A DNA stretch of 64,000 bases from Chitinophaga sp. YR627 (GCF_900114995.1 NZ_FOUX01000009.1:62001-126000); one strand, 5' to 3'; shown: positions 8,060 to 16,966, counted from the first letter of the stretch. Program-made: numbers and translations. The notes: generated by a model not told the origin, from the sequence alone.

Positions 8060-10453
8060 CTATTCTTCGTCGAACATTGGTTCCTGTGGAGTTTCTGGTT
8101 CTGCCGGAGGAGTGAAACGTTGACCACGGTCTCCGCCTCTGTCACCACGGTCACCACTATCACGTGGACCACGACGATCACCACGGTCACCACCGCGATC
8201 TCCGCCACGATCATTACGATCACCACGGAAAGGAGGGCGGCCACCACGATCACCGCGATCGCCTCTGTCACCTCTATCTCCTCTGTCACCGCGATCGCCT
8301 CTGTCGCCACGGTCACCTTCAGGTCTTTCTACATAACCTTCTGGTTTTGGCATCAGTACACGACGGCTCAGTTTGAACTTACCGGTCTTAGGATCAGTAC
8401 CTACCAGTTTCACTTTTACCTTTTCACCTTCGGTCAGTACACCTTCCATTGTTTCCAGACGTTTCCAGGAAACTTCGGAGATATGCAGCAAACCTTGTTT
8501 ACCAGGCAGGAACTCAACGAATGCACCGTAAGGCATTACTGACTTAACAGTTGATTCATAAGTTTCACCGATCTCAGGCACGGCTACGATACCTTTGATC
8601 CACTCGAGCGCTTTCATCAGCCCTTCTTTCTGTGCGGAGAAGATGCTTACTTCACCGGTTTCACCAACTTCTTCGATGTTGATGTTAGTACCGGTTTCAC
8701 GCTGAATTTCCTGAATTACTTTACCACCTGGTCCGATCACAGCACCGATGAATTCGCGGTCGATGATCAGTTTCTCCATACGTGGAGCATGTGGTTTTGG
8801 TTCCGGACGTGCAGCTGGCATAGCAGTGTACATTGCGTCAATGATGTGGAGACGGCCATTACGTGCCTGCTCCAGTGCTTTACGCATTACATCCATGCTA
8901 AGGCCATCTACCTTGATATCCATCTGGATACCGCAGATACCGTCACGGGTACCGGTTACTTTGAAGTCCATATCACCCAGGTGATCTTCATCACCGAGGA
9001 TATCGGTCAGTACAGCCCATTTACCATCGCTGGCACGGGAGATCAGACCCATTGCCACACCGGAAACGTGTTTAGGCAAAGGAACACCTGCGTCCATCAG
9101 CGCCAGGGAACCAGCACATACGGTAGCCATAGAAGAGGAACCGTTAGACTCAAGGATATCAGATACTACACGTACGGTATAAGCGTATTCGCTTCCTGGC
9201 ATCATCTGCTTCAGGGAACGCATAGCCAGGTTACCATGACCTACCTCACGACGGCCTGGACCGCGCATTGGCTTTACTTCACCTGTAGAGAACGGAGGGA
9301 AGTTATAGTGGAGTATGAACTTAGTATATTTTGAAGTCGCTGCGCTTTCGATCAGCAGTTCATCATCCGGCGTACCCAGGGTCACTGTGGTCAGGGACTG
9401 GGTTTCACCACGTGTGAACAGTGCAGAACCGTGTGGAGAAGGCAGGATATCTGTTTCCATGTTCAGTGGACGAACCTGGTCCAGGCTACGACCGTCCAGA
9501 CGAACGGACTGATCCAGGATCATGTTACGGATCACTTCCTTTTCCAGGCTATGGAAATATTTACCTACCAGTGGAGCGTCTTCTTCAGGCAGCTCACCCA
9601 GGTGTTCTACCAGCTCTTCGCTGATCTTATCGAAAGCATCTGAACGATCATGTTTTGCAGATGCAGATTTTGCTACGGCGAGGATACGCTCCTGAGCGAA
9701 TGCAGCAATTTTTGCTTTCAGTTCCTCATTTGCATATGGCTTTTCGAATTCGCGTTTGCCACCTACGCCAGCTTTTGCACGGAGTTCTTCCTGTGCTTTC
9801 ACCTGTACGCGGATAGCTTCGTGTGCAACTTCGATAGCTTTGATAATATCTTCCTCACTGCACTCCTTACTTTCACCTTCCACCATCATGATGTTCTTTT
9901 CAGTAGCACCAATGATGAAGTCCATGTCTGCTTTTTCCAGCGGAGTACGGTTCGGATTTATAACTAATTGTCCGTCGATGCGGGCAACTCTAACTTCAGA
10001 GATAATTTCCTGAATAGGCACGTCAGAAACGGCCAGTGCAGCAGAAGCAGCAAGGCAGGCCAGTGCATCCGGCATCACTTCCGGATCGGAAGAGATGAGG
10101 GTAACCAGTACCTGTACTTCGCAGAAATAGTCATCAGGGAACAGTGGGCGCAGTGCGCGGTCGATCAAACGTGAATTCAGTACTTCGTAATCGGACAGTT
10201 TACCCTCGCGTTTAAAGAATGAACCGGGGATACGTCCTGCAGAAGCAAATTTTTCCTGGTAATCAACAGTAAGGGGGAAGAAAGATTGTCCGGGTTTTGG
10301 AGTTTTTGCTGCAACAACCGTAGCCAACAGGATACAGTTGCCCAGACGAACCGTAACGGCACCATCTGCCTGGCGGGCTAACTTACCAGTTTCAATGGTC
10401 ACGATCCGGCCATCTCCTATATCGAAAGTAACTGAGATAGGTGTCAGATTCAT
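8060..10453 (-). CDS. pnp: Polynucleotide phosphorylase with long Gly-Asp-Arg tail
   Basis: Phosphorolytic 3'-to-5' exoribonuclease of mRNA turnover, normally a trimer. Domain order: two RNase PH domains, a KH domain starting near LIIDREFIGAVIGPGGK, an S1 domain near GETYESTVKSVMPYGAFVEF, then a tail. The catalytic core looks complete. The last ~87 residues are an unusual low-complexity tail of eight tandem GDR units followed by GGD/RGD repeats, encoded at about 8090-8325, ending in an acidic EPMFDEE. The tail resembles RGG-type RNA-binding regions. rpsO lies 85 bases upstream on the same strand, the classic rpsO-pnp order, with a hairpin between them. Confidence 0.96.
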   Translation of the reverse strand: MNLTPISVTFDIGDGRIVTIETGKLARQADGAVTVRLGNCILLATVVAAKTPKPGQSFFPLTVDYQEKFASAGRIPGSFFKREGKLSDYEVLNSRLIDRALRPLFPDDYFCEVQVLVTLISSDPEVMPDALACLAASAALAVSDVPIQEIISEVRVARIDGQLVINPNRTPLEKADMDFIIGATEKNIMMVEGESKECSEEDIIKAIEVAHEAIRVQVKAQEELRAKAGVGGKREFEKPYANEELKAKIAAFAQERILAVAKSASAKHDRSDAFDKISEELVEHLGELPEEDAPLVGKYFHSLEKEVIRNMILDQSVRLDGRSLDQVRPLNMETDILPSPHGSALFTRGETQSLTTVTLGTPDDELLIESAATSKYTKFILHYNFPPFSTGEVKPMRGPGRREVGHGNLAMRSLKQMMPGSEYAYTVRVVSDILESNGSSSMATVCAGSLALMDAGVPLPKHVSGVAMGLISRASDGKWAVLTDILGDEDHLGDMDFKVTGTRDGICGIQMDIKVDGLSMDVMRKALEQARNGRLHIIDAMYTAMPAARPEPKPHAPRMEKLIIDREFIGAVIGPGGKVIQEIQRETGTNINIEEVGETGEVSIFSAQKEGLMKALEWIKGIVAVPEIGETYESTVKSVMPYGAFVEFLPGKQGLLHISEVSWKRLETMEGVLTEGEKVKVKLVGTDPKTGKFKLSRRVLMPKPEGYVERPEGDRGDRGDRGDRGDRGDRGDRGDRGGRPPFRGDRNDRGGDRGGDRGDRRGPRDSGDRGDRGGDRGQRFTPPAEPETPQEPMFDEE

Positions 10454-10481
10454 AAAAAGAGAAGATTAAAATGGTATACCT

Positions 10482-10519
10482 AAAAAAAAACTATTCCCAA
10501 CCTTATAAGTTGGGAATAG
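10482..10519 (-). terminator. Hairpin between rpsO and pnp
   Basis: CTATTCCCAAC (10491-10501) pairs with GTTGGGAATAG (10509-10519); on the minus strand it is followed by a run of nine T. It can end rpsO transcripts or attenuate read-through into pnp. An RNase processing site is an alternative. Confidence 0.75.
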
Positions 10520-10538
10520 CGCTATAAAAAAGTTACTA

Positions 10539-10811
10539 CTATTTTCTGAGACCTAATTTCTCAAGCAGTGCACGGTAGCCTGTGAGGTTAGTTTTAGAAA
10601 GGTAGGAAAGCAAACGCTTTCTCTGGCCTACCATTTTCATCAAACCACGGTGTGTAGAAAAGTCTTTTTTGTTTTCTTTCAGGTGACTGGAAATGCTGTT
10701 GATACGCTCAGTCAGCAGGGCGATTTGCGCTTCTACAGAGCCGGTATTTTTCTCGCTTCCACCAAATTCTTTAAAAATATTGGCTTTCTTTTCAACAGTT
10801 AAGTAAGACAT
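10539..10811 (-). CDS. rpsO: 30S ribosomal protein S15
   Basis: Binds 16S rRNA in the central domain of the small subunit. The 90-residue length and the motifs GSVEAQIALLTERI and HRGLMKMVGQRKRLLSYL are standard. It is the first gene of the rpsO-pnp unit and has a well-formed Bacteroidota promoter at 10865-10895. Confidence 0.98.
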   Translation of the reverse strand: MSYLTVEKKANIFKEFGGSEKNTGSVEAQIALLTERINSISSHLKENKKDFSTHRGLMKMVGQRKRLLSYLSKTNLTGYRALLEKLGLRK

Positions 10812-10864
10812 CTTTAATAAATAATAAAATGATAAAGGTTTATTTAGTCGCTATTTTTCCGGGG

Positions 10865-10895
10865 CAAAGGTAAATCAAATATTGTGAATTAACAA
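10865..10895 (-). promoter_or_regulatory. Bacteroidota-type promoter of rpsO
   Basis: On the minus strand TTG (10893-10895), a 20-base spacer and TACCTTTG (10865-10872) match the TTG-N19-21-TAnnTTTG pattern of the Bacteroidota primary sigma factor. It is 54 bases from the rpsO start. Confidence 0.7.
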
Positions 10896-11045
10896 TTTCA
10901 TAAAAATTTTACCTTAAAAGACAAGTCCTTCCTGTTTTTATATCCGGTGACCCCTGCTTCTCAAGGCCAAAGTAGATTGATAATCAAACTAATAAGAACT
11001 CCTCTTTACCCCTTTATATATTTAATAAGAAAAAAGCCGTGGTCG

Positions 11046-11738
11046 TTATACAAAGGTAACACTTGCGTGGTCAGTTACCTTGCCATTTTCTGTACGTAAT
11101 ACCCTGGAAGGGAATTTCTGTAATAATATATAGTCATGTGTAGCCATTACAACAGCAGCTCCTTCTTCCCTGCTGATCCTGAACAGCAACTGCATGATGC
11201 CGTCAGAAGTCTCAGGGTCCAGGTTACCGGTTGGCTCATCCGCAAGGATCAGTTTAGGAGAATTGAGCATCGCACGGGCAATGTCCACACGCTGCTGCTC
11301 ACCACCACTCAGCTCATAAGGCATTTTAAAACCTTTTGTATTCAATCCCACTTTATCCAGCACATCATTGATCTTTTCTTCCATCTTTTTATTGTCAGTC
11401 CAACCCGTTGCCTTCAAAGCAAATTTCAGATTGTCCTGTACCGTCCTGTCCGTCAGTAACTGAAAATCCTGGAATACCACCCCCAGATTACGACGCAGAT
11501 AAGGCACTTTCTTCCAGTCCATCTTTTTCAGATCAAAACCCACTACCTGGCCGGCACCCTCTTTCAGCGACAGATCACCGTAAAGCGTTTTCAGCAGACT
11601 GGATTTACCGGTTCCCGTACGGCCTATCAGGTATACAAATTCTCCTTTGTTCACCGTAATATTCACGTCAGCAAGGATCAGGGAAGTTCCCTGGTAGATA
11701 TTCACATTGGATAATTGTATAATCGGTTGTTCTGTCAT
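11046..11738 (-). CDS. ftsE: FtsE-like ABC ATPase
   Basis: ATPase of the cell-division FtsEX complex that triggers peptidoglycan hydrolases, or a LolD-like export ATPase. It has Walker A GRTGTGKSS, signature LSGGEQQR, Walker B LILADEP and the H-loop ATHD. At 230 residues it is a lone nucleotide-binding domain with no permease fused. FtsX is not adjacent, unlike in many bacteria, so the partner must lie elsewhere. The sequence around the signature is closest to FtsE, but LolD-type enzymes are similar. Confidence 0.75.
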   Translation of the reverse strand: MTEQPIIQLSNVNIYQGTSLILADVNITVNKGEFVYLIGRTGTGKSSLLKTLYGDLSLKEGAGQVVGFDLKKMDWKKVPYLRRNLGVVFQDFQLLTDRTVQDNLKFALKATGWTDNKKMEEKINDVLDKVGLNTKGFKMPYELSGGEQQRVDIARAMLNSPKLILADEPTGNLDPETSDGIMQLLFRISREEGAAVVMATHDYILLQKFPSRVLRTENGKVTDHASVTFV

Positions 11739-11850
11739 TTCTGCCGTATGGGTTTAGTCAAAACAAAAATAGCTATTTATAACATATAATCCGGTGAGTA
11801 TACCAGGTTCTTTCTTACTACGCCCCTATTTGTTATTGTACAGATGCCGC

Positions 11851-11923
11851 TTTGATATGTAACATCCTTCGTTAATCCTTCGTTCATGGAATGAAGGATT
11901 AACGAAGGATGTTAAATATCAAA
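11851..11923. repeat. 73-base imperfect palindrome
   Basis: Arms of 31 bases (11851-11881 and 11893-11923) are complementary except at one position, around an 11-base loop. Each arm itself contains two copies of ATCCTTCGTTa or its complement. It sits between the divergent ftsE-like and blaI genes, so it is not a convergent terminator, and neither arm is followed by a T-run. It may be a REP/MITE-type element or a regulatory cruciform. Confidence 0.7.
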
Positions 11924-11971
11924 CCAATATCAGACTATAAATAAGCCCTGCAAATAGCGTTTTTTTTCATT

Positions 11972-12007
11972 AACTAAAAAAATAGTTTGTAAACTAAAAA
12001 ACTAGTT
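11972..12007. promoter_or_regulatory. Tandem BlaI-type operators
   Basis: Two dyads of identical form AACTA-N6-TAGTT occur at 11972-11987 and 11992-12007, exactly 20 bases apart, i.e. about two helical turns and so on the same DNA face. The second ends 32 bases before the blaI start. Position and symmetry make them the probable autoregulatory sites of the adjacent repressor. The sequence differs from the TACA/TGTA core of staphylococcal bla operators. Confidence 0.65.
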
Positions 12008-12039
12008 ATACCTTAGGTGCAGTAATAAATGCTACCGAT

Positions 12040-12420
12040 ATGACAGCTGTTAAAACACTCACCAAAGCTGAGGAACAGGTAATGCAGGCCCTCTGGAAAG
12101 CAGGGCCAGCCTTTGTAAAAGACCTGATAGACCTTATGCCGGAACCCAAACCGCATTATAATACGGTATCCACGTTAATAAAAATTTTACAGGAGAAAGG
12201 TTTTGTAGATTATAAAGCCTTCGGCAAATCCTACCAGTACTTTGCCCTGATCAGTAAAGACGAATATAGCCGTAACACCATGCAGCATTTTGTAAAAGGG
12301 TACTTCTCCGGCTCATTCAGAGACATGGTCTCCTTTTTCGTAAAAGAGAAAGATCTCAGTGTTAACGAACTGGAGCAACTGCTCCAACAAATCAAAAACG
12401 CTAAAAAAGAACAACCATGA
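12040..12420 (+). CDS. BlaI/MecI-family repressor
   Basis: Winged-helix dimeric repressor (126 residues). The N-terminal DNA-binding domain (LTKAEEQVMQALWKAGPAFV) and PHYNTVSTLIKILQEKGFV match BlaI/MecI/CopY proteins; the C-terminal helices form the dimer. It overlaps the M56 gene by four bases (ATGA), the standard pairing in which proteolysis by the sensor inactivates the repressor. In Bacteroidota such pairs are widespread and seldom linked to beta-lactamase; none is seen here, so the targets are unknown. Confidence 0.9.
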   Translation: MTAVKTLTKAEEQVMQALWKAGPAFVKDLIDLMPEPKPHYNTVSTLIKILQEKGFVDYKAFGKSYQYFALISKDEYSRNTMQHFVKGYFSGSFRDMVSFFVKEKDLSVNELEQLLQQIKNAKKEQP

Positions 12421-13658
12421 ATGCTTTCCTTCCCTACGTTATTAAAATGCTCCTCTGTTCGGGCATCCTATACGGCTACTACGCCTTCGTACTGAAAAAC
12501 AACTCCTTCCACCGCTGGAACAGGGCCTTTATTCTACTGGCTGTCATTGCTTCTCTGCTGATACCCACGCTGCAGTTCTCGATGAACACGACTCCTGCAC
12601 CGTCCCAGCAGTTAGATATGATCGTTGTTTGTGGATATGTAGCTCAAAATATGCAGAAAGCCGGACTGGATTTCACCTCCTGGATACCAGCAGGCATCTA
12701 CCTGTTCATTACATTACTATTATTGACCAATATCGCCCGTAACTGGCTCATGGTCAAAAGACTGGTACGTAACGGACAAAAAACATCCTTTGATGGTTAT
12801 CAGGTGATCCGTCATCCACAGGTAAAATCCACTTTTTCTTTCTTCGGAGATATATTCTGGGCGGAAGAAGTCACAAAGGAAAGTCCGGAAGGCCGTCAGA
12901 TACTGAAACACGAACTGGAACACGTACGTGGCGGTCATACGGGAGAAAAGCTGTTCCTACAGCTGGTATGTGCCGTATGCTGGTTCAATCCTTTCTTCTA
13001 TCTGCTGAAAAAAGAACTGGCTATGGTGCATGAATTCCTGGCTGATAAAGCAGCTACGGAAGATAGTGAGGCTGAAGATTATGCCCGCACACTCCTCCAG
13101 GCTACCCTGCAAACCAGGCTGCCGATCATGATCAACACTTTCGGACAGGCGCCTGTCAAACGTCGTATACTCATGTTGTTTACCCAGCGTTCAAGTTATT
13201 CACTGATGAAAAGGATCATTGTTATTCCACTCATACTGGGACTGGGCTTTGTCATCGGTTGCCAGCGTGACCTGGATCTGAACGCAAAAAATATTGTCGA
13301 TGCAACAAAAGCAGTTGCTATCGCTCCGGCAGATAATCAGGTATATACATTTGTCAGTGATCCTCCTACTTACCCTGGTGGAATGGAAGCACTGTCAAAA
13401 TACCTGGGCAGCAATATGAGATATCCACTGAAAGCACAGCAACATGGTACAACTGGTACCATCTTCGTCAGCTTCGTCATAGATCCGGAAGGAAATGTGC
13501 GCAACGCAAAAACAGTCGGCCAGGTGCATGGTGACGGATTGGAAGAGGAGGCCATCCGTGTGGTATCTGCCATGCCAAAATGGAATCCTGGTAAGCAGGA
13601 AGGTCAGGCGGTATCTGTCGCTTTCAACCTGCCTATCAAATTTGTACTTATGGACTAA
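12417..13658 (+). CDS. BlaR1-type M56 metallopeptidase sensor fused to a TonB C-terminal domain
   Basis: 413-residue membrane protein. It has N-terminal membrane helices (about residues 5-22, 36-56 and 90-110), then a cytosolic M56 zinc domain with HELEH at 165-169 and Glu206 in HEFLAD, then a further membrane helix near 265-281, then a TonB C-terminal domain (about 318-413, PTYPGGMEALSKYL to NLPIKFVL). In place of the penicillin-binding sensor of BlaR1 it carries the TonB fold, so it probably does not sense beta-lactams directly. It is translationally coupled to the repressor upstream. Confidence 0.85.
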   Translation: MNAFLPYVIKMLLCSGILYGYYAFVLKNNSFHRWNRAFILLAVIASLLIPTLQFSMNTTPAPSQQLDMIVVCGYVAQNMQKAGLDFTSWIPAGIYLFITLLLLTNIARNWLMVKRLVRNGQKTSFDGYQVIRHPQVKSTFSFFGDIFWAEEVTKESPEGRQILKHELEHVRGGHTGEKLFLQLVCAVCWFNPFFYLLKKELAMVHEFLADKAATEDSEAEDYARTLLQATLQTRLPIMINTFGQAPVKRRILMLFTQRSSYSLMKRIIVIPLILGLGFVIGCQRDLDLNAKNIVDATKAVAIAPADNQVYTFVSDPPTYPGGMEALSKYLGSNMRYPLKAQQHGTTGTIFVSFVIDPEGNVRNAKTVGQVHGDGLEEEAIRVVSAMPKWNPGKQEGQAVSVAFNLPIKFVLMD

Positions 13659-13691
13659 ATTTCACTTTATACAACTAAAGTAAAAAAAAAA

Positions 13692-13715
13692 CGGCCTGTC
13701 CTTCTGGACGGGCCG
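13692..13715. terminator. Bidirectional terminator between M56 gene and purM
   Basis: CGGCCTGTCC and GGACGGGCCG pair around TTCT, with an A-run on the left and T-rich sequence on the right. It separates two converging genes. Confidence 0.75.
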
Positions 13716-13740
13716 CTTCTTTATATAACAGGAGCTGCTA

Positions 13741-14919
13741 TTAATTATAAATAAACTCACCTTTCTCACTGCGTACAGTCACCTGTTTTACAGCAGCAGG
13801 TTCTACACGGCCCACGATCTGCGCTTCAATATTAAAGCGCTGGCTGATCTTAATGATGTCTGCCGCGATCTCTTCAGGTACATAGAGTTCCATACGATGG
13901 CCCATGTTGAATACCTGGTACATCTCTTTCCATCCGGTGCCTGACTGTTCCTGGATCAGCTGGAACAATGGCGGGATCGGGAACAGGTTATCCTTGATCA
14001 CATGCAGGTTGTCAATGAAGTGCAGCACTTTTGTCTGCGCACCACCACTACAATGCACCATACCGTGTATGCGGGAGCGATAGGCTTCCAGGATCTTTTT
14101 GATCACCGGTGCATAGGTACGTGTTGGCGACAATACCAGACGACCAGCATCTATCTGACCAAAGCCCGGAACGTCAATCTTATCTGTCAGGGCTTTTTTA
14201 CCACTGAATACCAGATCAGCAGGGATGCCCGGATCGAAGCTTTCCGGATATTTACCGGCCACCTGTTTATTAAAAACGTCGTGACGTGCAGAGGTCAGCC
14301 CATTGCTGCCCATACCGCCGTTGTAAGATTTCTCGTAAGATGCCTGTCCGTAGGAAGCCAGTCCCACAATCACATCACCCGCCTGAATCGTATGGTTAGA
14401 GATCACTTCGGATCTTTTCATACGACAGGTAACAGTTGAATCCACGATAATGGTACGCACCAGGTCACCCACATCCGCGGTTTCGCCACCGGTAGAGTGA
14501 ATGCTGATACCATGGTTACGCAGTTCTTCCAGGATTTCCTCTGTACCGTTGATGATCGCTGCGATCACTTCACCCGGGATCAGCTGTTTGTTACGGCCGA
14601 TAGTGGAAGAGAGCAGGATATTTTCGGTAGCGCCCACACAAAGCAGGTCATCAATATTCATGATGATAGCATCCTGGGCAATGCCTCTCCATACGTCCAG
14701 GTTACCTGTTTCTTTCCAGTAAGTATAAGCCAGGGAGGATTTGGTGCCGGCTCCGTCAGCATGCATGATATTGCAATATTCTTCCTGTCCGCCCAGGATA
14801 TCGGGCACTATTTTACAGAAAGCCTTCGGAAACAGTCCCTTGTCAATATGCTTAATAGCATTGTGCACATCCTCTTTTCCAGCTGAAACGCCGCGCTGCG
14901 CGTAGATATTCTGATCCAC
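13741..14919 (-). CDS. purM: Phosphoribosylformylglycinamidine cyclo-ligase
   Basis: AIR synthase, the fifth step of purine synthesis, in the cytosol. The N-terminal ATP-binding part has MHADGAGTKSSLAY and the glycine-rich STGGETADVGD; the C-terminal part has MVHCSGGAQTKVL. The 392-residue length is the longer form found in Bacteroidota. It is a single gene with a TACTTTTG box on its strand at 14950-14957. No other pur gene is adjacent. Confidence 0.9.
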   Translation of the reverse strand: MDQNIYAQRGVSAGKEDVHNAIKHIDKGLFPKAFCKIVPDILGGQEEYCNIMHADGAGTKSSLAYTYWKETGNLDVWRGIAQDAIIMNIDDLLCVGATENILLSSTIGRNKQLIPGEVIAAIINGTEEILEELRNHGISIHSTGGETADVGDLVRTIIVDSTVTCRMKRSEVISNHTIQAGDVIVGLASYGQASYEKSYNGGMGSNGLTSARHDVFNKQVAGKYPESFDPGIPADLVFSGKKALTDKIDVPGFGQIDAGRLVLSPTRTYAPVIKKILEAYRSRIHGMVHCSGGAQTKVLHFIDNLHVIKDNLFPIPPLFQLIQEQSGTGWKEMYQVFNMGHRMELYVPEEIAADIIKISQRFNIEAQIVGRVEPAAVKQVTVRSEKGEFIYN

Positions 14920-15028
14920 CAGATAATTTTATAAATGAACAATCTGCTGCAAAAGTAACTGATTAGCCACTTATCTGATATCTAAATGTTGTAATTTGCA
15001 TAGGATTTTGATCGTTTACAGGCATTTT

Positions 15029-15964
15029 ATGCGGATACACAGGGACCTCACCCATTTGCCAGCTTTGAGGCGGGCGGTTATTACTATCGGAACTTTCGAC
15101 GGCGTACACAGCGGCCATCGTTATATTATACAGCAATTACAGGAAACAGCAGCCGCCTGTGACGGGGAGACTGTGATCATCACTTTCGATCCGCATCCGC
15201 GGGAAGTACTGCAACCTGGCGGTCCTCCCGTAAAACTGCTGACGACCCTCGATGAAAAGATTGAACTGCTGTCAAAAGAAGGGATAGACCACCTGGTGAT
15301 CGTTCCTTTTACCCGCGCATTCTCCGAACTCTCTGCCCAGGCTTATCTGGAAGAATTTCTGATCGAGAAGTTCAACCCGCATACCATCATCATCGGCTAC
15401 GACCACCGTTTCGGACACAACCGCGAAGGCGGACTCGAACTGCTGGAAGCGGAGCAGAACAGATATGGCTTTCAGCTGGTGGAAATACCCCAGCAGGTGG
15501 TACATGACCTGGCAGTCAGCTCTACCAAGATCCGTAAAAGCCTGCAGGAAGGGAATATCCAGCTGGCCAACGAATTACTGGGTTACCCCTATTTCGTGGA
15601 AGGAACCGTGATACATGGCGATAAGATGGGCCGTCAACTGGGCTTTCCTACAGCTAATATAGAAGTGTCTGATGTCCGTAAACTCATACCGGTAGAAGGT
15701 ATTTATGCCATCAGGGTATATCTGGACAGGCAAAGTAATCCACTCAACGGGGTAATGAGTATAGGTACCCGTCCGACCTTTAACGGCGCCGACCTCCGGG
15801 TAGAGGCGCATATCTTTGATTTCAGTCAGGAGATATATGACAAGGTGATAAGGGTGGAGCTGATCAGCTATATCAGGGCTAACCAGAAATTTGACAATAT
15901 TGATGCACTGGTCGCCCAGATGCACAAGGATAGCCAGGAAGCCAGGACAGTGCTGGCATCCTGA
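15029..15964 (+). CDS. ribF: Bifunctional riboflavin kinase/FAD synthetase
   Basis: Makes FMN and then FAD from riboflavin. The N-terminal adenylyltransferase domain has TIGTFDGVHSGH and the ISSTK-like SSTKIRKSL; the C-terminal flavokinase domain has GFPTANI and NGVMSIGTRPTF. The start at 15029 (MRIHRDLTHL) was preferred over 14996 because the extra residues are atypical. It converges on holA with no spacer: the stop codons abut. Confidence 0.93.
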   Translation: MRIHRDLTHLPALRRAVITIGTFDGVHSGHRYIIQQLQETAAACDGETVIITFDPHPREVLQPGGPPVKLLTTLDEKIELLSKEGIDHLVIVPFTRAFSELSAQAYLEEFLIEKFNPHTIIIGYDHRFGHNREGGLELLEAEQNRYGFQLVEIPQQVVHDLAVSSTKIRKSLQEGNIQLANELLGYPYFVEGTVIHGDKMGRQLGFPTANIEVSDVRKLIPVEGIYAIRVYLDRQSNPLNGVMSIGTRPTFNGADLRVEAHIFDFSQEIYDKVIRVELISYIRANQKFDNIDALVAQMHKDSQEARTVLAS

Positions 15965-16960
15965 TCAATACATCAGCTTATATACTAATTCCTTCATCAG
16001 TTCACCATCTTCTACCCCGCTGTCATTGATACCAATGCTGCGGAGGTTATAGGTATGCAGTAGCAGAATGGCCTTTTCTGTGCCTTCCAGACCGTATTGA
16101 CGCGCGGCGCTGACATAGTCCTTGACAAAGAAAGGATGGACGCCTATAGCGGCTGCAATCTCCTTTTCTCCGCCTTTTACGCCAAACACCATACTCATTT
16201 TACTAAAGAAGTTATATAGCGCAGGCAATACCATCTGGATCGGACCGGCTTTGGGATTGGCCGCGAAATAACCAATGATGCGCATTACTTTGGAGATATC
16301 TTTTTGTCCAAGGGCATTCTGGAGTTCAAACACATTATATTCCTTACTGATACCAACGTATTTCTCGATATCATTCTCGTCTATTTTCTTATCGGGCGCG
16401 AGGTTGACCAGCAGTTTCTCTATCTCATTGGCCATCCTGGACAGGTCATTACCGATATGATCCACCAGCAGGATGCCTGCTTTCTGTGAAATAGCCCTTC
16501 CCAGACTGCTGACAAAGGCATCTACCCATGCAGGCAGCTGGTTGTCGTACATCTTCCTGGTGCTCAGCAAAACGCCCTTTTCCTTGATCAGTTTAGCCAT
16601 CTTGCTGCGTCCATCGATCTTACCCTGCTTATGTGCCACCACGAAAACGGTGGAACCCAGCGGATTGTCGATATAGGCCTCCAGTTTCAGGATATCTTTC
16701 ATTGACTGGGCCTCTTTCAGTACCACAACCTGTCTTTCGGCAAACATCGGATAACGGCGGCAGGCGTTGATCACCGTGCTCCAGTCCGTGTCTTTACCAT
16801 AAAGCACCGTCAGATTGAACCCTTTTTCCGCTTCATCCAGCAGATGATGCTCCGCATAATTGCTGACCTGGTCGATGAAGAAATCTTCTTCTCCTTCCAG
16901 CCAGTACAGGGGGCGGAACTTCTTTTGCTTCCAGTCTTTTATAATATCCTGATATTCCAT
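15965..16960 (-). CDS. holA: DNA polymerase III delta subunit
   Basis: Clamp-loader subunit that opens the sliding clamp. The 331-residue protein has the HolA pattern: an N-terminal AAA+-like domain starting near RPLYWLEGEEDFFIDQV, DNLPAWV-like linker, and a C-terminal helical domain with ALYNFFSKMS. It is 6 bases downstream of the exonuclease gene on the same strand, so the two are probably co-transcribed, fitting a shared role in DNA replication or repair. Confidence 0.88.
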   Translation of the reverse strand: MEYQDIIKDWKQKKFRPLYWLEGEEDFFIDQVSNYAEHHLLDEAEKGFNLTVLYGKDTDWSTVINACRRYPMFAERQVVVLKEAQSMKDILKLEAYIDNPLGSTVFVVAHKQGKIDGRSKMAKLIKEKGVLLSTRKMYDNQLPAWVDAFVSSLGRAISQKAGILLVDHIGNDLSRMANEIEKLLVNLAPDKKIDENDIEKYVGISKEYNVFELQNALGQKDISKVMRIIGYFAANPKAGPIQMVLPALYNFFSKMSMVFGVKGGEKEIAAAIGVHPFFVKDYVSAARQYGLEGTEKAILLLHTYNLRSIGINDSGVEDGELMKELVYKLMY

Positions 16961-16966
16961 GCTTTG

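Noticed and set aside
8110..8325. Tandem repeats that might suggest a CRISPR or VNTR
   Set aside because: They are the in-frame coding repeats of the PNPase tail; there are no unique spacers.
7978..8542. Val/Ile/Thr-rich ORFs opposite the PNPase tail
   Set aside because: They are other-frame readings of the GDR repeat DNA, so the low complexity is an artefact.
12417..13658. Beta-lactam resistance sensor
   Set aside because: The penicillin-binding domain is missing and no beta-lactamase gene is near.
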